Assembly (NCBI RefSeq): GCF_905475395.1
Contig: NC_058338.1
Location: 41,203,935 to 41,267,934 of the forward strand
Direction of reading: 5' to 3'
DNA: 64,000 bases
Source: Chrysoperla carnea
Taxonomy: Eukaryota > Arthropoda > Insecta > Neuroptera > Chrysopidae
Below the pieces are notes generated by a model. It was not told the DNA's origin, searched no databases, and saw only the letters and a program-made list of their open reading frames with translations. Positions 1 to 11,959 of the stretch are shown here, piece by piece. The position numbers and the translations under genes were made by a program. The number at the start of each line of letters is the position of its first letter. Position 1 is the first letter of the stretch.

Positions 1-1499
1 ACCATGTAATAAATAAGGTATTGAATCTTCATTTATTGTGTGGAAATAAAAGTTGTGATTATAGCCCGCATTCCAGCCCTCTATAATTTTATCAAATGAT
101 GGATGTTGTAACATCGAAATATTTGGTAATATTGGTTTTGGATTCTGTTGTAAATAAAATATCAGTAACATTACTAACGCATAATTTGATATTTTCCCGG
201 GTCCAGTAATATCATTAATTTTCGCCCAATATTTGATCACCATCATCATTGGTCGTAATCGAACATCACTATTTAATAAGAAATTGACTAAACTGCTATT
301 ACAAACGCCCAACATATTTTTAAAGTTAATATCACAATTAATTCCTGTTGGTTTATGAATACATTTCACAATTGGTGTTTTTGCTTTTGTGATTGTTATA
401 ATTTTTGTAAATAAGTCTGAACGACGTTGTAATGGTTTTCTGGATTCATTTACATACATTGCGGCTAATGTTGTTGCGTTTGTTAAATTATTGGATATAT
501 TAGAAATTTGTATGAATACATCTAAATCACTCCATTTAAATGCTAAGCCTGTTACAGTTGATCCAAACGGCATTGCGCGACATCCTTTAAATAATGATGT
601 ATTTAATGCCAATTCCAAATGTTGACAAAGTGCTGAGTAATTTGTTTTAATTTCTTGATATGGAAGTTGTAATTCTTTCATAAAATACATTAATTGCTCA
701 TCCGCCGTTTTACATTCAGTTAATTTATTCACCAATTGTAATGGATCAATTATATTCATTCCATTATTCAGATTTTTGGTGAGATCATTTTCATTTTTAT
801 TTTTTGGTATTTCACTTGGGGAGGCAATTTTTATCTTTAGAAAATTATTTTCATAGCGTAATGGACTTTGTAAAAGTGTTTTATATGTATTCTCTGTCGC
901 ATATTGTATTGTTGTATAATCTCGATAAAAATAACATTTATGTACTTTTCCAAATGATGCAAGAAATTTTTGAAAAGCTGCTCGTTTAACAGTTCTAGGA
1001 TATCCTAATTAAAATTAAAAACTTTTAGTATAATTCAATTAAAAATTTTTTTCAAAATAATTATAATTTACAACACTACTTGCCAGATTATCTTTTTTTT
1101 TGTCATCAAAATTCTTATAACGTAAATTAACAAAATCTAAATATAACAATAAGTAAATATACTTACTTCAAATAATTTTAAAAAGTCTACAGAACTTATT
1201 TAACAACAAAGTATTTTACAACTTATTTTGATTTTTCTCTTAAAATATTTTAGCATTATTTTCAAAAATGTAATCACCGAGATCTGATAGATGTGTGTAA
1301 CATTCAACAATATATTTTTGGCGCACATATTAATCAATTTATAATATTTTACTTAAATACATTAATTAATTTTACCTGTGATTATTAAAGTAGGACCTTT
1401 ACACAAAGATCCTGACTTGTGAAATGGTTTAGGTTTTCCGCCCCCTCCGTTTTCCGTACGATTCTCAACAAACTTGTTTTCCTTCGAATTTGCACTCAT
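1..1499 (-). CDS. Non-canonical poly(A)/uridylyl-transferase (TUT1/MTPAP-type), copy 1, partial
   Basis: Two exons are visible on the minus strand: 1376-1499 (ATG at 1499, 41 codons plus 1 nt, donor G|GTAAAA) and 1-1004 (acceptor TTAG|GA), running off the left edge. The 376 residues in the window show an RRM-like region (about 36-101) and a nucleotidyltransferase core: PFGS at 187-190, SDLDVF with D201 and D203, and a third acid D266 in CDINF. These are the three metal-binding Asp residues of Pol beta-like nucleotidyltransferases, so the enzyme should be active in adding A or U to RNA 3' ends. RRM plus PAP core fits TUT1 (Star-PAP) or MTPAP; I cannot separate the two. A second copy with the same exon structure lies at 8206-10855. 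The C-terminal part, including most of the PAP-associated domain, is outside the window. Confidence 0.88.
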
Positions 1500-1568
1500 A
1501 ATTTTGATATTTTTTCCAATTATAATTCTAGTCCTGGAACAAAAATACTTGTCGAAATACCCTATATA

Positions 1569-1680
1569 CAGGAGCGGATTTATGCGTAGGCAAAGTAGGC
1601 CTGTGCCTACGGCAGCAAAAAATTCGTTTCAATTATTAAAAATTTTTCTGTTTAATAAAAATGTGAATTTTTTTCAATTT
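1569..1680 (+). mobile_element. hAT-like element end fragment
   Basis: Starting at CAGGAGCGGATTTATG (1569) the next ~50 bases match, with substitutions, the left end of the hAT-type element at 53208, including the AGTAGGC and GCCTA..GGC.GCAAA blocks. No matching right end or 8-bp target duplication was found, so this is a truncated copy; the right limit given is approximate. It lies upstream of transferase copy 1. Confidence 0.5.
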
Positions 1681-2248
1681 TAGTCAATTTTGCGTGAAAC
1701 AATTATTCGAAAAAGTCGCCACTTCACTTAAACTATATTTAGTCACTATGTTCGCGAATGTCACTATCCTGGAAGTTTTAGAACGTTTCTCAGAAATACT
1801 ATAACCTAACCTTCCGTCTTGTTTTGGTCAACTGTACCATGTCAGAGACTGTACTGAAGTATTTTAATCGTTTAAAATGAGTGATGGGAGACAACGACTA
1901 AGCGGGTTTATACCCTATGAGATAGCCACACACATAATAAAATTAAACAAGGAATTCTCTGGCGCAGGTAGGAGCAGGATGGGGACATTCACTCTCGGTA
2001 ATCTCTCTCGCACGGTACCCAGTCGCCGCCATATTGATTATTTGTTTATAGTGCAGGCGCTGAATGGGTTTCGTATGCATTTAAAGATCCTAACGAACAA
2101 GGAATTTATTTCGACATATTTTTTCCTGCTGAATCCGAATTTTCAACTTGCTCATCGTTCAGAGTGGGGCGAAATATGTCATAAACAACGGCCATAGCTG
2201 CAGCTATTGAAAATTTAGTAAACAATTTTGTGCCATTTTATTCTACTT
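1681..2248. other. Intergenic stretch with no supported gene
   Basis: This lies between the start of transferase copy 1 and the 3' end of TRPT1. A 106-codon plus-strand frame at 1877-2197 has no recognisable domain and no splice support. Nothing else convincing was seen. Confidence 0.5.
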
Positions 2249-3641
2249 TTAGTGTGAAATTGAAAAAGTATATTTACCTGTTTTCACGTCAATAATTTTT
2301 AAAAAATATTTTGGTTCAATAATTCCATTATCATTACCAGGGCTTAAAATCACTTTATTTGAAGACATAAAAAATTGTAGACCACTTTCGAATGCTTTAG
2401 GAAAATCAATATAAATATAAATACCACAATTATTTCGCATTCCACTAATTACATGTTCTTTGCCTTTTGGTATAGCGGTTGTAAAATGTATATGGACTCT
2501 ATTCATTCGACTTAGTCCAATTTCTTTAATTTTTGGCCAGAACCTGTGATATGTACCGTGAATTATATCTGATTTAAAATCAGGTTTAATCGGTATTAAT
2601 TCTAACGAAGTTACGGTCTAAAAATATTACATAAATATTAATGCTTAAAACTATTTTTAAATGCAAATGTTGCGAAATTAATATTTGGGAGATATATGCC
2701 AAAAATCTATGTGTAGTGATTGTGTAGAGATTTTAATACCAGTCAAAGATATTGTTTTATCTGATATTTTGCATCAAGATTCGAAAGCATTAAATCAACC
2801 AGGAGGAAGATATAAATCCTCTAAATTAAAATAATTCCGACAAATGAACAGATAAGTAGCGAAGGACCTATAGGTAATTTTGCACTTAATTTCATTTACC
2901 TACCTTCAATCAGAGGAGATATTGATGTCCGAAAAGCATTTCTTAAAATTTCATAGATATACATAACGCTGCCTATCTGTACATGTTTCACGATGCAGTT
3001 ATGCCGACAAACTTTCTAGAGGAGGGCTTTCAATTCTGGCAATTTATAGCTCTTGCCTATTGGGGTTACGAAATCGAATCTTGGTGCAAAACGGCAGATA
3101 TGCCCATATCTTGAGTTACTATTAAAATTATAGGGGGCTTGTATATATTGTCCCCCGATTCATCACCTTAAGAATTGCCCTTTTTCCCTCTATGTATCTT
3201 TAATTGTGTCTTCTGATATACAACATTACTGCTGACGTTTATGGAAAATAATTTTTAAAAAAAACCTCATATTTACCTGAATAGAATGTCCTTGATTTGC
3301 TCGTATTTCTAACTTGTTTGTAAAACAATTCCGCCTTATCGTAAAGCGTTGTTTATCATTATTTTTTACAATTCTTTGTATATCTTCAAGGGTACATTTA
3401 CCTTGAAGAGACTCTGATGAAATTACAGCAACTAAGTCAATAAATCCTTCACTATCAATGGGTAATTGTAATTTATGTGCACCGTGGCGTAAAATCCATG
3501 ACAAACTTTTACTTATTTGTGTATCGAAATCATCCTTTTTCGATAAGAATAACCTCTTTAAAATAAAGAATTTTTATACTGAATTATACAAATATACGGG
3601 TAAACTTAAAATAAACTTATGTAATTTACCTTAGTCGTCAT
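2249..3641 (-). CDS. TRPT1: tRNA 2'-phosphotransferase (Tpt1/KptA family)
   Basis: Tpt1 removes the splice-junction 2'-phosphate from ligated tRNAs using NAD+. Exons on the minus strand: 3630-3641 (MTTK), 3277-3555 and 2249-2617, joined in phase 0. Hallmarks are in order: WILRHGA (R27, H28), IRANQGHS (R89), HGT (117-119), RVHIH (137-141) and VISGMR (R158). The Arg-His-Arg-Arg catalytic set of the family is therefore intact. Length is about 219 residues, close to the usual 210-250. The last exon is read through to a stop at 2249 (tail KYTFSISH). An alternative is a phase-1 donor at 2277 (ACAG|GTAAAT) leading to an unseen terminal exon. The start is the only ATG in a 12-nt exon that joins in frame. 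AVEN starts 270 bp away on the other strand, so the two probably share a promoter. Confidence 0.9.
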
Positions 3642-3910
3642 AAAATTATGCTTTATTTGCTGCAATGAAAATATTCAAAATTGTTAACTAAATATCGTTT
3701 TTATGTATTTTTTTCACTCAACTTGTCAAATCAATTTCGATTAGCATTAGCATAAATTTGGTTAGAATAGAATATTTACGTTGATTGGTAATTTAAGTTT
3801 TGTGTCCATAACCTAGTGTGCATTTTTGTTTGTAAAATATGATTTAAGTTGTTGATTTTATTTAAATAATTAATAAACAATTTTTAAGATAAATTTTTTA
3901 GCTTTAAATT
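3642..3910. promoter_or_regulatory. Putative bidirectional promoter, TRPT1/AVEN
   Basis: The 269 bp between the two divergent start codons is the only space for both 5' UTRs and core promoters. No clear TATA box was identified; the call rests on head-to-head geometry only. Confidence 0.45.
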
Positions 3911-6900
3911 ATGAATAAATCCAATAAAAAACGGTAAAAATCTTAACGTATTTTTTTTGTTTGCATCATAGTAATTCAAACATGATGAAATATTGTAATT
4001 CAAGTTGATGAACTTAACGTGCCACGATTTAAATGAACAATGAATGAATACATATCCTTTTTCTATATATAATTTATATTTATATCCAAGTATGTCAATA
4101 AAATTATCCGCATAGGTACTTATTCGTGCTAATCGGGGGGAATAAGTATAGAAAGCTAAAATTTATTTTGGATAGAAATAAGTGCATTTCATATGAAAGT
4201 TCAATTCATGAAGATTAAACGCAAATGAACACATCCTTTTTTGTAACTTATATCTCCATTCTCCAAGTATGGTAATAAAATAATCCGCATAGGTACCAAT
4301 CATTGGTAATTTATCCAGTCAAATTAGTCCATAAAATATAAGTAAGATTACAAAAATTCCCATAGAGCTAAAAATTGGTATGAATGTTCAGAATACTATT
4401 ATAAATGAATTGTGAAAAGTCCCCATCAATCCCCCTTGTGCGAAAAAATTTATAGAGGGGGGAAGTTTGCAAAAATAGGCTTTTCGCGTTTTTCAGCAAA
4501 AAGATGAGTTTCACAGCAAAAATAGTTCAGCAAATAAATTCAAAGAGATTTTTTACACAACGCTTCGGAAGAAGATAATATAAACCTATAGTTAAAGATC
4601 ATTTGTTCTCGACATATAGGATGGACAAAATGCAATTCTAGACGCAACGAATATACCTTATGTAATCAAAGTCGACCTTAGAGAAATGATAATATCAAAA
4701 CTTTAAAATATGACTCAGAAATAGTATCATTAAAAAAGAACATTAAATTGAATAAAACTTAATCATACCAAGACTCCTGGGTTCAATTCCTGGTATATGT
4801 GTATATTTTTTTAATTCTCTTTAATTAAATTTAAAATACAATAATATTTTGTCTAATTTGATTATATTAATTATAATTTCGGAACTTTTAGAGAAAATAA
4901 GAGCTCAAAAGATTCTAAATCTACAGAAGGGAATCCTAAAGACCAACGTGAACGGAAACCAAGACCAGTAATTCCAACAAACGTCACTATAAATCCAAAA
5001 AATGAAACAGTTGAAGTTGACTTTTCAAATCTTAAAAAAGAAACTGACGAAATAAAGAGATTAACCGAGCCGTCGAAATATTCAAAACGAGAAATTTCTA
5101 GTAATTGGTCGAGATATGAAAAAAATGAATATGAAGATGAATTTACTTCAGCGGCTGATTTTTCTTCACTATTGCAAGCTCCAGTATCCGGCGGTGGCCA
5201 TTTTCAATTTAAATCAGAAAAACATTGGGATGAAAAAATTAAATCGCACTATAGTGAATATTTTTCTTTAAATTTAAAAACAATTAATGATGGTATTTTA
5301 AGTATCCCATTTTATGAGAGGCATTGTATTAATTCTGCTTTATTAAATGTAAGCACCAAGTTAATTAAACCAAAAAATTATGTAATAAAAAACAATTTGC
5401 TATAAAAATTGCTTTGCAACGAAGTAATATCGGTACAAAGTTATATTTTGTTAAAATTACAGTGTTATATATATATAACGTTTTTGGACTGTCTAATTCA
5501 GAGTTATTCAGACTTATTCCGTTAGAAATTCAGAGTTCTTAAGACTTTTTCAGAGTTTGTAAGACATTTTAATAGTTTTTAAGACTTATTCTTTCTTCAA
5601 ATATTTTAACATCGGTGCTACAAGTTTTACATATTTGTAACTTGAGTGACTGTACTTATGTATCGAAGATCAGGCACAAATTTTTAAATATTTGGTTTTA
5701 AAAATAAAAAAATTAAATAAATTCGTTAAAAAAATTAAATTGTAGATATAATATTTTTGGATTGATTTTTTCTAGGATAATCAAATTATTCATATGAATA
5801 ATGATGCACTACGTTATCAAAATAAATTAAATATTAATGAAAAGAAAAAATCAAAACAAGCTGCGACTACAGAAACAACAGCTGATAAAGGCATAATAAT
5901 TAGTGATCAATCAATTGAAGACGATCAGTTGAATAATGATAACAAAGATGAATTTGTAGATATTGATGAAATTGCAGAAAAATTTGTTCATAAAGTTAAT
6001 ACATTACTAAATGTTGATGATTTATTAGAATTAACTGAAGATTCAAAGTCAATTGATCAAGAAAATAATGAATTAAAAATTAAACGTAAGTTAAAAGCTT
6101 AGACCATTAAGTTACATAGACTGAGCGTAAAGCAATTTTAAGTGTGCCAACATCTGAGGTAATTGCTTGGATCAAATTAGTTAGCTAGCTTTTGGAATAA
6201 TACATTCGTAAGCTCTTCACTTACGAATTATTCTTTCTTTGTATTGTCCGTGTAGCCGGGCGAAAAACTACACCTATGTTGCTTTGCATAGTCAGCAAAA
6301 AACTACAATTATGTCACGTCATACATATCGAGAAACACTTGTTTCACGTCATTTGTGGAATTATATAACATTTAATTCGAACTTAGGTGGCTATACTTAT
6401 TTATGATTTGATAGCTTTTGAAGGCACAAACAAGACTAATAATTTGAATAATTGAACCAAAAAAATAATTGACAATTATTTTTAGAAGTTGTACATGACA
6501 CGATTGTACTTTTTTTAATATGATAATAAATGACAATATTACCTTGAATTTATTTTTTCAAATTTTTTTTATATAATTCATATTTTAGTTACACTGTCAT
6601 ATTATAAAATTTATTTTTGAACGTTAATAAAATGTTGAATTTTTATGTGTGAATGAATGCATATTAAGGAAAATTGAAAATTACACTTGTAATTTGTCTA
6701 AGAGTAATAAAAATACGTCTATTTTTGAATTTATTTTTTCAAATTTTTTTTTATATAATTCATATTTTAGTTACACTGTCATATTATAAAATTCATTTTT
6801 GAACATTAATAAAATGTTGAATTTTTATGTGTGAATGAATGCATATTAAGGAAAATTGAAAATTACACTTGTAATTTGTATAAGAGTAATAAAAATACGT

Positions 6901-7162
6901 CTATTTTTGACATTTTTGTCGACATAAGAATTTAGCCTGCTTTAACAACCTTTACAGTCACAAATTAAACACCTATTAACGATCAGTTTTATTATGTGTA
7001 GAACACGATATATCGGAGCCAAACTATATTGACGACAATTCGATAATGGGTAACGTTACGGAGAGAAATTTTCATGAAGAACCTGCCTGTAAAGAACCCA
7101 AAAAGATGACCAATACAACTGTAGATCTGGAACAATGGTTGGACAATATATTAGATGATTAA
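3911..7162 (+). CDS. AVEN: AVEN-like cell death and checkpoint regulator
   Basis: AVEN binds Bcl-xL/Apaf-1 and supports ATM signalling in vertebrates; an insect homologue is known. Four exons: 3911-3933, 4892-5348, 5776-6085 and 7002-7162, in matching phases (CG|A, phase 0, C|AA), giving 316 residues. Two family hallmarks are present: the block SAADFSSLL...FQFKSEKHWD around residues 94-120, and the acidic C-terminal end DLEQWLDNILDD. Exon 1 encodes only MNKSNKK plus part of R8. The third exon has a strong donor, C|GTAAGT at 6086; reading through it gives a false C-terminus (stop at 6100-6102) that lacks the conserved WLD tail. An Arg/Gly-rich N-terminus like that of the vertebrate protein is not seen. 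Intron 3 holds a 181-bp tandem duplication. An AATAAA signal follows at about 7207. Confidence 0.82.
6545..6907. repeat. Tandem duplication, 2 x ~181 bp
   Basis: Two nearly identical units, 6545-6725 and 6726-6907, each start at TGAATTTATTTTTTCAAATT and end at ATACGTCTATTTT. They differ by a few substitutions and one T in a homopolymer. They lie in AVEN intron 3. Confidence 0.9.
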
Positions 7163-8205
7163 AATTAATTCATTTCAGCACATTTTTCGTGTAAAATTAT
7201 TCTATTAATAAATTATTATAATATAATTAAGTTGTTATTTGTGGTAAAATAAACTTGAAGATTTGGTGAAATTGTGCGGAAAAGATGATTTTGGATTGTG
7301 GCACGTTACTAAACAGCAACGGGGACACTACGATTATCGATAAAACCTGACGGTTTCGGATTAGTAGGATTGTATAAAAAAATACATGTGTATATTTTTC
7401 GGACTGAATAAAAGACGGTTTTATATTTTGCTAAAAATTCGAATAAATCATATGTAACTAAAAGGAAGTTTAACAAATAAAAAATCATGTACGTTTTTCA
7501 AAAATTTATTTTTTAATATTGTGTTCTTTGAACTTAATTAATCTGACTATAGAGTCATATATCGTCTGTGGTTTAAAACAAACAGGATTCGTTTAATCAT
7601 TAAATACATTAAAACAAACACTTTTTAATATCTTAGATACGACTGTGTATTCCTATTCTTTACAACGTTCTACCAGATACAGAGAAGCTTAAATGAGCTG
7701 ATTTAGTTAAATTCAATCTTAATACAATTTTTAACAGCTTCATTTTTATACCATGTATATATGAAATACATCAATGTATACTAAGTTTATTCCCAAGTTT
7801 GTAACGCTTAAAAATATTGGTGCTACGAACAAAATTTTGGTGTTAGTATTCATAAAACCACCTAATTAGTCCATTTTCGGTTGTCCGTCTGTCAGCACGA
7901 TAACTCAAAAACGAAAAGAGATATGCTTAGGAAAAAAGTAATAAAGAATAGCCAAGTAAACAAAATATTCAAGATTAGTATAAAATGATTAACTACTTAA
8001 AAAAAATCCAAATTCAAAATTGTTTGCATCTTTAGCTTGACTAAATAGGGCTGCACTGTATCTAGTAAACCGTTACTAAGCCTTTTAATGAATCGACTTA
8101 AAAAATTAACTAATTTTTAATATTAATATTTTATTTTAACGGTTTCGTTTCTCTAAATTATAATTATTCATCTGCATTCTGAAGATGTAATTACAGCGAC
8201 ACACT
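7163..8205. other. Convergent intergenic region with one Rep1 copy
   Basis: The 3' ends of AVEN (plus) and transferase copy 2 (minus) face each other across 1 kb. It holds the AVEN poly(A) region and, at 7743-7930, a minus-strand partial copy of the dispersed family Rep1. No gene was seen. Confidence 0.7.
7743..7930 (-). repeat. Rep1 dispersed repeat, partial copy a
   Basis: It carries the family signature blocks: terminal TTTTATACCATGTATAT, then AAGTTTGTAACGCTTAAAAA, CACCTAATTAGTCCATTT, a GTCCGTCTGTC run and ATAACTCAAAAACGAAAAG. Best explained as a transposed non-coding element. It is the 3'-terminal part of the family unit. Confidence 0.85.
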
Positions 8206-10855
8206 TCATTTGCACCTTGAAGATGTACTTGCAGCTAAAATATCCTCGGCTTTTTCTTGCAAATATTTATCTATCCATATAGGCAACCATTTTTGTAAAT
8301 AGTGTTCGTATATTGAGAAGCAATTTTTTAATTCATCCTGTCGATTCCTAAGTTCTAAAACAATTCTGGTTGGATTACGACATGCGATAAATAAAATATC
8401 CATTTCCAATATTGGCTTTTTATTTAAAAGGCGTGATTTATTAAAATTTTCAACTATATAATCAGAAATTGCAATTTCATGTTTTAAACCCACCGATGTA
8501 CCAATTTTTTTTGAAACTTTTGAACGGTTATGATGTATTTCGAAGTACCCTATGCATGAGATGTTAAATGATTCAACAATATTGTCATGTATATCTGTGG
8601 TTTGATCATGTTTTGCTAATCTTATGTCAAATTTCATGACTTTTTTTAATATTATCAAAAGAATTTCGTTTACCCGCCCGTACCAATTGTTTCTTTCAGC
8701 AATATCCATTAAATCAATATTTTGATTTAATGAAGAAGTAGGTAATATAGTTATTTCATATTTGCAATTTGTAACTTTCAATAGCTGTGGTAATAAACTT
8801 ATTATTGATTGTGAATCGATTGCTTTTCGGCAGATGAGAGCAGCCGATGTACAACATTGTTGAAAAACTTTGATTGTTGTCAAATTTACAGGTTTTGTTA
8901 AGTTGTGATTATGCTCAAATGGGTCTTGTATACACATAAGATAATCTACCTCCAATTTAGTACAATGATTACTCAAAAAATTTTTTTTGTATAACCACAG
9001 AATATTATCTAATTCATTAGCATTATGAAACATTGTTTTAGAAATGCTCGTACCCGTGAATGGTGATAAAACTTGAGTTAAAAAGTCATAGGTGCTATAA
9101 AATTCAAAAAAACCATGTAATAAATAAGGTATCGAATAATCATTTAATGTCTGAAAATTAAATTTATTATTATAGCCAGCATTCCATCCATTAATAATTT
9201 TTTCGAAAAATGGATCTTGTAGCATCGAAATATTTGGTAATATTGGTTTTGGATTCTGTTGTAAATAAAATATTAGTAACATTACTAACGCATAATTTGA
9301 TATTTTCTTGGGTCCAGCAATATCATTAATTTTCGCCCAATATTTAATGACCATCATCATTGGTCGTAATCGAACATCACTATTTAATAAAAAATAGACT
9401 AAATTGCTATTACAAACGCCTAACGCATTTTTAAAATAAATATTACAAATGATTTTGGTTGATTCATGAGTACATCTTATATATTGCGTGTTTAAATATT
9501 TTGATTGTTTCTCTTGAATACTATATAACGAGCCTGTACGTTGTAAGGCTATTTTGGATTGAGTTATATACTGTGCTATTGTTCCTGAGTCGTTTGTTGC
9601 ATTATCGGGTATGTTGATATTTTGAATGAATACATCTAACTCAGCCCATTTAAAAGCTAATCCTGTGATAGTTGATCCAAAGGGCATCGCACGACATCCT
9701 CTCGTTACAAATACATAATTACTTAAAGCAGATTCTAAATATTGACAAAGTGACAAATGATTTGTTTCAACTTCTTGATAAGGAAGCTGTATTTCTTTCA
9801 TTAAATGCATTAATTGCTCGTCCGCCGTCCTTAATTTAGTTATTTCATTTATCAATTGTAATGGATTGATGATATTCATTGATCTTTCTAGATTTTTGGC
9901 TGGAGTATTTTCATTTTTATTTTTTGGCTGAATGTTTTTATCTTTTGGTTTAAAATTTGTATCTTTTAGTTTTACATTTTTGTTTTTTAGCACCTTTATA
10001 CGTTTTGCCTTTTTTTGATTATTTGGTTTAATAATTTTTATAGATAGAGATTTATTTTCAAAGCGTAATTTATTCTTTCGAAATGTTTCATGAAAATTAT
10101 CTGTTGCAAATTGTATTGTTATATGTGAATTATGAAAAATAATCTGATCTAATCCTCCAAATGATTCTAAATATTCTTGAATGGCTTTTCGGTTTACCGG
10201 TTGACGATATCCTATTTAAAAATAAAAAAATTACAGCACGATTTAGAGTAAACATTTCAATAAAATAATAACAATTTAGAACACTATTTCCGAAATATAG
10301 TAGAACTAATTTTTCAGTAATATTTTTTTTTCGCAGCGAACAGGTACGTGGGTTATGTTATGTCAGAATGTTAAAAACATTAGCCAGGTAAGTCTGAGTG
10401 GAAAGCCAAACATGTTAAAAAGTAGTATAGTATTTCTTCAATTTAAAGTATTACTAAACAAAAATAACAAAACGTTGCATTAGCCATCTTATAACCATAT
10501 AAATTGCTAGGTTCCTTTTGCTTGGTATGAATAAACAAATTTAACTATTACAGCTGACCACCATAGTTTATCCAATTTCATTTAAACTATAAAATAATAG
10601 TCCAAAAATTCAACGCAATAATTAAATGGTCATTTTCACAAATTTAATGAGGTATATTCGATAATATATTTGATTCTTTCATATTTTTTAGATTTTACTG
10701 ATAATTCCGAATCGAAACATATTCCTGAAACACAATAATCATGCATAATTTTTTTAAATTTTTATTAATTTACCCCTGATTATTATAAGAGGCTTCGTTG
10801 CAGTTCCCGGCTTGTAAGGTGATTTGATTTTGGTTTGGTTTGGATTAATATTCAT
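8206..10855 (-). CDS. TUT1/MTPAP-type transferase paralogue, copy 2 (predicted pseudoenzyme)
   Basis: Two minus-strand exons, 10774-10855 (ATG at 10855, 27 codons plus 1 nt) and 8206-10211, give 695 residues. The split falls at the same place and phase as in copy 1. Order: basic N-terminus, RRM-like region (about 22-89), Lys/Asn-rich linker (about 90-136), nucleotidyltransferase core (PFGS near 204-207) and PAP-associated C-terminal half. The frame is fully open, but the catalytic acids are changed: SDLDVF of copy 1 is AELDVF here (E218, D220), and the third Asp (CDINF) is Asn284 (CNIYF). Loss of the third carboxylate normally abolishes nucleotidyl transfer, so this copy may bind RNA or partners without tailing. 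A long open frame argues for selection rather than simple decay. It could also be a recent duplicate that has not yet acquired stops. Confidence 0.85.
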
Positions 10856-11496
10856 AGTTCCGAAATATTATTCTTTTTATGATCCTGAAACAAAAATTTA
10901 ACAATTGATACAAACTTCTTTTTAAAAAAATAGAAAGTTTCTTACAGCGAGGAACTCTTCATCTTTTTGATTGAAAGCGATAAATATTATATTATTCTGA
11001 CCATAGCCACGAATGAAACGAATGAAAGAAACATAATACAAGAATCAGCATTCATAAAATATCTAATTCGTGAATTTCCGTCAGTTTGGAGTGACTCCGC
11101 TTCGTAAATGAGCAAAATCGTGAACTCACAGAACTCATACTCACAAATTCACAGAAAAATAATCGTTTCACGTTGTGATTCGCGGTGATTGTGTGTTAAT
11201 TTTAAAACAGCATCATATCACGATCAATTTTGAAGTTAGAAAGTCAAATAAAAAACGAAAGTGTGTACATAATTGCTTCAGCTACAACTTTTATTTATTT
11301 ATTTTTTGTTTAAATTTACAGGGTTTTCTTAGTAATTAGTAAAAAAAATAACTTTTTTTATCTTCCAAAAAGGGGTTCGAAACCTCCTCCATGAGCAGTC
11401 GATTTTTCAGTAAGTTGTTACAACCAAATAAAAAAATTTTCAAAGATAAGATACACAACTTTTTCCCTTATAGCTTACTAGTTTTACTGTACTAAA
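10856..11496. other. Upstream region of transferase copy 2
   Basis: The first ~50 bases resemble the region just upstream of copy 1, including a minus-strand TTTTGTTTCAG|GATCAT that matches TTTTGTTCCAG|GACTAG there. This suggests a shared 5' UTR intron acceptor. Beyond that the two copies no longer align by eye and no gene was seen. Confidence 0.5.
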
Positions 11497-11840
11497 TTCT
11501 ACCGTAATGTAAAGCTTTGTTTATCATTATTGTTTACAAATCTTACTTATATTACATTTATTTTAAATAAGAGAGTTTTACCGTTTTTTTAACTCTATTT
11601 TAATTTTACACCATATATTGCATTTTATGTGCACGTATCGTAAAATTAAAGAATTCGCGTCTTCTACTTATTTATTAAAAAACTACTTTATAAAAATCTA
11701 TTTTTCAGAATTAATAACTGTACAAATATATTCAAATTTAATAATTTACCTCGGGTTATTTATGCTTTATTTACGTTTGTTGAGTAAATATTAACTTGTT
11801 TCACTAAATTTGTCAAATCAATTTTAACTTTTCATTTAGT
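11497..11840 (-). pseudogene. Degenerate TRPT1 copy (exon 2 and first intron relic)
   Basis: Blocks here match the intact TRPT1 gene in order and orientation. At 11500-11545 GTAAAGC.TTGTTTATCATTATT matches 3341-3366. At about 11630 TTATGTGCAC.GT..CGTAAAAT matches the WILRHGA codons at 3473-3497. CTGTACAAATATA.. and AATTTACCT match the intron and the exon 1 donor. At 11805-11825 TTGTCAAATCAATTT matches 3724-3738. Much of the coding exon between these blocks is missing or diverged, there are stops, and exon 3 was not found. It sits upstream of transferase copy 2 just as TRPT1 sits upstream of copy 1. Confidence 0.7.
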
Positions 11841-11959
11841 GTTATGACCGGTGTCAAAATTTGTTTTGACTTCTGTTTCATATTAATATTAATAATATAT
11901 TATCAGCGTTGCCAACCCAAAATCTGTCTAAGTGGTAGATTTGATTTAAAAAGCTAATA

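Noticed and set aside
1877-2197. 106-codon plus-strand open frame
   Set aside because: No domain, no splice context, lies between two minus-strand genes and partly in low-similarity repeat; composition not coding-like.
6086-6102. Read-through C-terminus of AVEN exon 3 (KRKLKA end)
   Set aside because: A strong GTAAGT donor at 6086 joins in phase to an exon at 7002 that restores the conserved AVEN tail.
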